The notes beneath the pieces are model-generated. The model was not told the origin of the DNA and did not search any database. It worked only from the letters and a program-made list of their open reading frames with translations. DNA of 64,000 nucleotides from Candidatus Nitrosopumilus sp. Its GTDB lineage: Archaea > Thermoproteota > Nitrososphaeria > Nitrososphaerales > Nitrosopumilaceae. Made by a program: the position numbers and the translations under genes. The stretch spans positions 579,208-643,207 of the forward strand of contig JABSRD010000001.1 in NCBI GenBank assembly GCA_013215285.1, given 5' to 3'. Shown here in pieces: positions 59,604-64,000 of this stretch. Within the stretch, counting starts at the first letter, position 1. Every line of letters begins with the position of its first letter.

Positions 59604-60167
59604 ATGGAAGAAACCCCTTTAGTAAATGGCGTTCTGGTTTCAGATCAAACTTGTATCACTGATAAAAAAATGATTCATGAACTTGATCAAAAAGGATACG
59701 GTGAAATTGAAAAAGAAAAATTATTTCTAAAACAATTTGAAACACTTTACTTACTATATTCTAAAAAACTAATTCTAAAAAAAGGCAAAAATCTGATTGA
59801 TTTTAGTTCTTTTATGAGTATTTGTCAAAAAACAAATACTGAAATTTTAACTAAATTTTTGATATATCGTGATCTTCGAAATCGTGGTTATGTTGTAAAG
59901 GATGGATTTGGATTTGGTTCTGATTTTAGAGTTTATGAGAGGGGCCATTATGGAGAAAAAGGTGCTAAATTTCTAATCTTTGGGCTCAATGAAGGACAAC
60001 AAGAAAAAATGGGTAATTTGCAAAAAAAGATTGAAGATATTACTCAGATGGGAAAAGAACCCATAATTGCAGTAATTGAGCGTCGTGGTGAAATCATTTA
60101 TTATAAAATCAACAAAATGAATTTTTATGAAAATAAATCTAGATTGGAAGAATCATTTCAAATTTAA
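59604..60167 (+). CDS. endA: tRNA-intron endonuclease
   Basis: The track begins at TTG-type codon 59568; ATG 59604 (MEETPLVNGVLVSDQTCITDKKMIHELDQKGYGEIEKEKLFL) gives 187 residues and the normal archaeal N-terminal domain. The C-terminal catalytic domain has FLIYRDLRNRGYVVKDGFGFGSDFRVYERGHY, with the catalytic Tyr of the DFRVY motif (residue 111), His115, and PIIAVIERRGEIIYYKI. It cuts bulge-helix-bulge motifs such as that of the tRNA-Ser intron in this window. The exact catalytic His/Lys assignment needs an alignment. Confidence 0.9.
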   Translation: MEETPLVNGVLVSDQTCITDKKMIHELDQKGYGEIEKEKLFLKQFETLYLLYSKKLILKKGKNLIDFSSFMSICQKTNTEILTKFLIYRDLRNRGYVVKDGFGFGSDFRVYERGHYGEKGAKFLIFGLNEGQQEKMGNLQKKIEDITQMGKEPIIAVIERRGEIIYYKINKMNFYENKSRLEESFQI

Positions 60168-60835
60168 TATTGCATTACCCATTCTGATGAATATTTCAAA
60201 AGATTATTCTTTTCTGCATACATAAAATCATAGACTTCAACATATTTTGTTTTATTTGCCCATAATTCTTCAAAATCCTTTGTTTTTCTTTCAACTCTTG
60301 ATTTATCATTCCACGATGTAAAGACGTCTACTGATTCGAAATCTCTTGTTTGAGTTGAAAATGATTCTTTAGATGTCCCAGTAAATGCAACTGTTTGATC
60401 ATCCTCATCTCTAAATATTCCAATTCTTTCTGAGAATGAATCTGCAACTTGTTCTGAATTTGGGATTGCAACCTTTAATTCAATTTGGCCATTATTTACA
60501 ATATCTTGAAGTTTTTGAATTTTGGTGTCTTTGATTAGTTTTCCTTTAAATGATTTTGTAAATTTTTCAGAAAAGAGTTTTGTAAGTAAATTCAAATCTG
60601 AAGTTTTGAATCTATGACCTGTAATCATTCTTAATTTTGCTTTGCCTTTTGTAAAATTCTCAAATGACATTGAAATTGTGGATAGTGTCTGAATTGATAA
60701 AAAATCAACACATCTATCATATTCTATGCAATTACTTAGGCATGGATAGAAAAATTCTGCTACAATATCATTTCTGTCTGAACGATATTCTTCTTTAAGC
60801 TCAATTTCTCTTAGTCCCAATAAATCATCATTCAT
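60164..60835 (-). CDS. Orphan PLD-like domain protein, degenerate active site
   Basis: A 223-residue protein matching the phospholipase-D-like N-terminal domain of SNF2/DEAD helicase-nuclease proteins: CVDFLSIQTLSTISMSFENFTKGKAKLRMITGHRF, KLKVAIP-type strand, then IGIFRDEDDQTVAFTGTSKESFSTQTRDFESVDVFTSW and FEELWANKTKYVEVYDF. In active relatives the motif is HxKxxIF...xFxGSxNxT; here the His-Lys reads SERIGIF and the Ser/Asn are T and K, so catalysis is doubtful. No helicase part follows: the protein ends 20 residues after the domain. Overlaps endA by 4 nt, converging. Confidence 0.7.
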   Translation of the reverse strand: MNDDLLGLREIELKEEYRSDRNDIVAEFFYPCLSNCIEYDRCVDFLSIQTLSTISMSFENFTKGKAKLRMITGHRFKTSDLNLLTKLFSEKFTKSFKGKLIKDTKIQKLQDIVNNGQIELKVAIPNSEQVADSFSERIGIFRDEDDQTVAFTGTSKESFSTQTRDFESVDVFTSWNDKSRVERKTKDFEELWANKTKYVEVYDFMYAEKNNLLKYSSEWVMQY

Positions 60836-60932
60836 AATTTTGTTATTTAAAGAATCAATCTTATTTTTAATCTAAAATCCATGCATCCAAGTTTAATTCA
60901 AAATAGAAACGTGCTGGGGTATAGACAAGCCC

Positions 60933-60980
60933 TTCCCATTTGACCTTTCTGAAAATTATGGCGAAAATTATGATGGAATC
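60933..60980 (+). repeat. ~48-nt repeat flanking the RHH gene, copy 1
   Basis: TTCCCATTTGACCTTTCTGAAAATTATGGCGAAAATTATGATGGAATC-type sequence (shortened here); about four fifths identical to 61207-61257 on the same strand. Confidence 0.55.
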
Positions 60981-61003
60981 TATGAAATTTGATATATCTT
61001 ATA

Positions 61004-61171
61004 ATGCCCAAATTATCTTTTTCAAATATCGTGGTAAAAAGAGTCACAATTGTACTTGCTGATGATCTTTCAAAGAAACTAAGAATATTGCAGGCAAAAC
61101 AAATTAAAGATTCTGAAAAATCTGTTAGTTTTTCCAAAGTGATTAATGAAATACTGAGAAAAGCACTCTAA
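61004..61171 (+). CDS. Ribbon-helix-helix-type small protein, 55 aa
   Basis: ATG 61004 or, more like other family members, GTG 61031 (MVKRVTIVLADDLSKKLRILQAKQ). The layout is an N-terminal beta strand (VTIVLA), then two helices (DDLSKKLRILQAKQIKD and SVSFSKVINEILRKAL), the MetJ/Arc/CopG fold. Such proteins dimerise and bind DNA with the strand pair; many are antitoxins. No toxin-like ORF adjoins it. A pair of similar ~48-nt repeats stands before and after the gene, possibly its operators. Confidence 0.7.
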   Translation: MPKLSFSNIVVKRVTIVLADDLSKKLRILQAKQIKDSEKSVSFSKVINEILRKAL

Positions 61172-61206
61172 AATTAATTCTAGTTTTACTCTCAAATAAT
61201 AAAAGA

Positions 61207-61257
61207 TTCCCAATTTGACCTTTTTTGAAAACTATAGCTAAAATTGTGATGAAATCT
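61207..61257 (+). repeat. ~48-nt repeat flanking the RHH gene, copy 2
   Basis: TTCCCAATTTGACC, then TTTTTTGAAAACTATAGC and AAATTGTGATGAAATC, matching copy 1 at 60933. Lies between the RHH gene and the 3' end of the receiver-domain gene. Confidence 0.55.
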
Positions 61258-61277
61258 GATTATTCATTAGTTCAAAA

Positions 61278-61625
61278 TTAAATTGAATCTAGTATTTTTG
61301 GTAAATCTATAATTTGATGAGGCTTTACTAAAAATTGAACAGCTTTTCCCAGTGTTTTTTGTTCATATTTTTCATCTGTAGATATCATGATTATTTTTGC
61401 ATCAGGATCTACTTTCAATATCTCATCTAATCCATAAAACCCATCATAATCAGGCATCTCAATATCCATTATTACAAAATCTGGTCGTATTATTTTGTAT
61501 AGTTGCACTGCATCTGAGCCATTACCGCCAATCCCAAATACTTTGAATGAATGACTAGTTAATAATTCAGAAATGACTTCAATTATTTTTTCATTGTCAT
61601 CTATAATTATTACAGTTTTTTCCAC
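61278..61625 (-). CDS. Response regulator receiver-domain protein
   Basis: A CheY-like receiver: TVIIIDDNEKIIEVISELL with the acidic pair, phosphoacceptor Asp in PDFVIMDIEMPDYDG, Thr/Ser in KIIMISTDE and Lys in FLVKPHQI. No output domain follows, so it acts by protein contact. The start GTG 61625 gives a standard 115-residue domain. The track extends to TTG 61733, adding 36 residues with a DCKNC motif; if real, that would be a small zinc-like N-terminal addition. No histidine kinase is nearby. Confidence 0.88.
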   Translation of the reverse strand: MEKTVIIIDDNEKIIEVISELLTSHSFKVFGIGGNGSDAVQLYKIIRPDFVIMDIEMPDYDGFYGLDEILKVDPDAKIIMISTDEKYEQKTLGKAVQFLVKPHQIIDLPKILDSI

Positions 61626-61733
61626 GGTGCTGAATTTCTTTTCCACATATGCATACTTTATCTTGTGTTTGAAACAATTCTTACAGTCACCTAAGTGATT
61701 CAGCAAATATTGGAATGATGATAATTGGTACAA

Positions 61734-61960
61734 ATAATATGTTAGTTAGAAATACCTACAAAAAATTATTTTTATTCTTTATTGATATGTTTTCAGTAAA
61801 TTCCGATTTCTTTTTTTAATACTAATCTAATTTTGTGAGACAAATTGTAAAACATGATTTTACCTCTTACTCTTTATCTCAAGAATAAAAGATTCAAAGT
61901 ACTTTTGAACATTATATCTACAGATTGAATAATTTAAAATTATAATCCAAAATTATTTTA
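61734..61960. promoter_or_regulatory. Intergenic region, P-II promoter side
   Basis: 227 nt without a supported gene. A TTTAAAATTATA box at 61933-61944 lies ~25 nt before ATG 61961, consistent with a leaderless P-II mRNA. Nothing else recognised. Confidence 0.4.
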
Positions 61961-62329
61961 ATGGGAATTTTAGATGTGGATATTATGAAAAAAATTGAAG
62001 CGATGGTACCTAGCTTAAGGCGAAAAGAGGTAGTTGATAGTATTCTTAATGCAGGCGCACAAGGAATTACATTAGTTGAAAGTAGAGGCAAAGGTAGCGG
62101 TGAACGATCAATGGTGAGTGGTGCTCGTGGTACTGCAAAATACATTGCTGATTATAATCGAATTGATACCATAACTACTGTTGTTGATGATTCACAAGTT
62201 GATTCTATAGTCTCTACAATTATGGACGTAGCTTACAGAGGTGATAATGGAGATGGGATGATCTTTGTATCTACAATTGATGAAGCATATAAAATAAGTG
62301 CCAAGTCAAAAATATCTTCATTGGATTAG
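61961..62329 (+). CDS. P-II family nitrogen regulatory protein
   Basis: A GlnB/GlnK-fold protein: MKKIEAMVPSLRRKEVVDSILNAGAQGITLVESRGKGSGERS..., T-loop region GARGTAKYIADYNRIDTITTVVDDSQVDSIVSTIMDVAYRGDNGDGMIFVSTIDEAYKI. It binds ATP/ADP and 2-oxoglutarate-type signals and controls nitrogen proteins. The B-loop glycines are present; the T-loop has Tyr at about the uridylylation position. The start at ATG 61961 fits the TATA box; ATG 61985 would give a more standard N-terminus. No amt or glnA gene adjoins it, unlike most GlnK genes. Confidence 0.9.
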   Translation: MGILDVDIMKKIEAMVPSLRRKEVVDSILNAGAQGITLVESRGKGSGERSMVSGARGTAKYIADYNRIDTITTVVDDSQVDSIVSTIMDVAYRGDNGDGMIFVSTIDEAYKISAKSKISSLD

Positions 62330-62465
62330 TATTCTAATTTCTATTTGATGCAGACCCGTAATTGCGTAATCCTTAGGTAGATTATAAAATAGTGCGATCG
62401 TGAACCTATTCATAAAATTATCCAATATGAATAATTAATATACTATAATTTTTGTAAACCATTTT

Positions 62466-63035
62466 GTGATAAATAATACAATCGTCATAAGTGCAGCAAT
62501 AATCATTGCTGCAATACTAGTTTCAGGAACTGTGGTTTATTCCACAAGTTCTGATACAGAAATGGAGAAATTGTACAATGAAACACTAAATCCAAGTCAG
62601 ATAGAATATGAAAACCATGTTGGATTTAATGACTTACACATAGAGGCCACAAACCACATCATTCCTAATGGTGATGATTCAAACCTTAATGTGATTGTAC
62701 ACCATCAATGCAAAGTTTACGATGATATGAGTGCAGCTTGTTTGTTATTTCCAACAGGAATGGATGATCAAGCAAGGCCTTATGGAATGGAATATGTTAT
62801 TGGAGTAGATGCCTATGAAGGATTTTCAGAAGAAGAGAAAATATTTTGGCACTATCACAAGACAGAACTTCCAAAAGTAAATGCAGCATTGCCTGATCTG
62901 ACTCCCGAAGAGGCAGAGCCATTGATGCCAGTACTTAATGAAACATATGGTAAAGTGGTATACTTTTGGCAATTAGGTGATGAGTATCCAATTGGTTCTC
63001 CATTTGTGGTAACCATTGAGGATCTTTACAAATAA
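62466..63035 (+). CDS. Exported DUF1264 (OBAP-like) protein, 189 aa
   Basis: N-terminal signal/anchor helix (NTIVISAAIIIAAILVSGTVVYS). The rest fits DUF1264, the oil-body-associated-protein family: HVGFNDLHIEATNHIIPNGDDSNLNVIVHHQCKVYDDMSAACLLFPTGMDDQARPYGMEYVIGVDAYEGFSEEEKIFWHYHKTEL. Many conserved His and one Cys (VHHQC) suggest metal binding. Function of the family is unknown in prokaryotes. GTG start at 62466; single gene. Confidence 0.85.
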   Translation: MINNTIVISAAIIIAAILVSGTVVYSTSSDTEMEKLYNETLNPSQIEYENHVGFNDLHIEATNHIIPNGDDSNLNVIVHHQCKVYDDMSAACLLFPTGMDDQARPYGMEYVIGVDAYEGFSEEEKIFWHYHKTELPKVNAALPDLTPEEAEPLMPVLNETYGKVVYFWQLGDEYPIGSPFVVTIEDLYK

Positions 63036-63101
63036 CCTTTTTTTCTTTTTTTATCTAGTTTTACCCGTGAAGAATAACAGGTCAAGAATAGATACCTTGT
63101 A

Positions 63102-63149
63102 CAGGAATATTTTGACAAATCAATGAATTTTCTAATATTTCCTGGGTAA
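63102..63149 (+). repeat. 48-nt inverted-repeat unit upstream of fic, copy A
   Basis: Starts CAGGAATATTTT and ends AATATTTCCTGGGTAA; the ends are near-complementary (CAGGAATATT / AATATTTCCTG). Same length and same ends as copy B. Confidence 0.65.
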
Positions 63150-63180
63150 TTAGCCTCATCTTTTAGTCTATACACTTCCC

Positions 63181-63228
63181 CAGGAATATTTCATAATATT
63201 AGTAATTTTTATATAATTTCCTGGGTAA
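63181..63228 (+). repeat. 48-nt inverted-repeat unit upstream of fic, copy B
   Basis: Starts CAGGAATATTTC and ends ATAATTTCCTGGGTAA, overlapping a TTTATATAA box at about 63208-63216 and ending 8 nt before the fic ATG. Operator role is inferred from position. Confidence 0.65.
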
Positions 63229-63236
63229 GATAATTT

Positions 63237-64000
63237 ATGGTGAGTGTGGTAAATAGACCAAAAGGAAATCAGGATTACTATTATCTATATCATGATTCAA
63301 AGAAAGGAACGAGAAAACAACGAGAAGAATATTTGGGAAAGGCAGTCCCTGAAGATATTGAGGACAGAAAAAAGAATTTTGCCTTAGGTATAGAACGAGA
63401 AGAATGGATTCCAGATCTAGAAAAAATTCATAAAAATTACAAAAAGGAACAAAAAAATACTCCTCTTTCAATACAAGAAAAAAATCTAAAGAATTTTTCT
63501 GTTAAATTTACATACAATACACAAAGGATAGAAGGCTCTACTCTGACATTAAAAGATACTACACTTCTTTTAGAAGATGGCTTAACTCCAGCAAATAGAC
63601 CTAGTAGAGATATTAAAGAAACTGAAATACACCAAAAAATATTTTTGGAAATAATGACACAAAAAGTTGATCTATCTTTAGATGTAGTTAAAAAATGGCA
63701 CAAAAAACTATTTGAACAAACAAAGCCTGACATTGCAGGATTACTGAGAGACTATGATGTGGGAATAGGTCAAAGTAAGTTTAAGCCACCACCACATAAT
63801 GCTGTAAATCTTTTGGTAAATGGATTTTTCAAATGGTATGCTACAAGTAAAAAGAAATTAAATCCAGTTGAACTTGCAGCATTAGTACATCTAAAATTTG
63901 TAACTATACATCCATTTGGTGATGGAAATGGGAGAACCACTAGATTGATGATGAACTATGTTCTAAACAAATTTGATTATCCATTACTTGATATTGATTA
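63237..64000 (+). CDS. Fic-domain protein, partial at window end
   Basis: Open from ATG 63237 to the window edge (254 codons), missing from the track because no stop is in view. The Fic motif HPFGDGNGR is complete (near residues 225-233), with His as catalytic base. An N-terminal inhibition motif (S/T)xxxE(G/N) is visible as TQRIEG near residue 95, so this is a class II type whose activity is self-blocked. Fic proteins transfer AMP (or related groups) to target side chains. The first 70 residues (YYYLYHDSKKGTRKQREEYLGK) may be a small strand-rich DNA/RNA-binding start. C-terminal winged helix, if any, lies outside. Two 48-nt repeats precede it. Confidence 0.9.
   Translation, partial: MVSVVNRPKGNQDYYYLYHDSKKGTRKQREEYLGKAVPEDIEDRKKNFALGIEREEWIPDLEKIHKNYKKEQKNTPLSIQEKNLKNFSVKFTYNTQRIEGSTLTLKDTTLLLEDGLTPANRPSRDIKETEIHQKIFLEIMTQKVDLSLDVVKKWHKKLFEQTKPDIAGLLRDYDVGIGQSKFKPPPHNAVNLLVNGFFKWYATSKKKLNPVELAALVHLKFVTIHPFGDGNGRTTRLMMNYVLNKFDYPLLDID

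Noticed and set aside
62330-62465. Possible short ORF or RNA between the P-II and DUF1264 genes
   Set aside because: No frame with a start and more than ~20 codons and no clear fold; treated as promoter region.

Overview
The window is AT-rich archaeal DNA that reads as a marine ammonia-oxidising-type archaeon (Nitrososphaerota, formerly Thaumarchaeota, Nitrosopumilus-like). This rests on archaeal/eukaryote-type ribosomal proteins (eL18, eL19, eL32, eL43, uL16/L10e), the SBDS-Rrp4-Rrp41-Rrp42 exosome operon, Rpo3, Spt5, DTD2, EMC3-like and NOB1 proteins, F420 synthesis (CofE), class II tRNA-Ser with a 37/38 intron, and many leaderless starts with a TATA box about 25 nt upstream. No amo or carbon-fixation marker is in view, so the genus is an inference.

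Layout. 0-7.7 kb is an accessory region: cupin, RidA-like protein, thioredoxin, LLM flavin oxidoreductase, an HxlR regulator, Cys-rich small proteins, a secreted peptide and a frameshifted alpha/beta hydrolase. Four of its promoters form two pairs of near-identical sequences (a 50-nt pair and a 46-nt pair with a GTAAGTTA palindrome). This looks like one small regulon, most simply controlled by the HxlR protein. About five copies of a ~38-nt dispersed element lie between these genes. 7.7-14 kb holds the ribosomal stalk operon (SecE-Spt5-uL11 ... uL1-uL10), split by a Ca-binding-repeat surface protein and an Lrp regulator. 14-29 kb is core: eL19/eL32, PEPCK with an apparent CTG start, a subtilase, SOD, prefoldin alpha, FtsY, ArgF, then the end of the S10/spc ribosomal cluster (uL18-uS5-uL30-uL15-SecY-Adk-EMC3-Cmk-TruB) and tRNA-Ser. 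29-32.4 kb holds two broken hydroxyacid-oxidising genes. 32.4-42 kb holds 2-oxoacid:ferredoxin oxidoreductase, CofE and two different isopropylmalate-isomerase-type pairs in tandem. 42-50.8 kb is core again: uS9-uL13-eL18-Rpo3, exosome operon, prefoldin beta, XPF-type nuclease, NOB1, NAD kinase. 50.8-64 kb mixes ferredoxin, a GT2 glycosyltransferase whose C-terminal domain has been copied into the next gene, a long coiled-coil protein, an antiporter, tRNA-Gly, uL16, tRNA endonuclease, an orphan PLD-like domain, a receiver domain, P-II, a DUF1264 protein and a Fic protein cut by the window edge.

Many genes here are under 60 codons and absent from the ORF track; several are zinc-ribbon or zinc-knuckle microproteins. 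Four genes are interrupted (two by an in-frame TAA, two by frameshifts). No IS element, CRISPR array, rRNA gene or intergenic stretch over 300 nt was seen.
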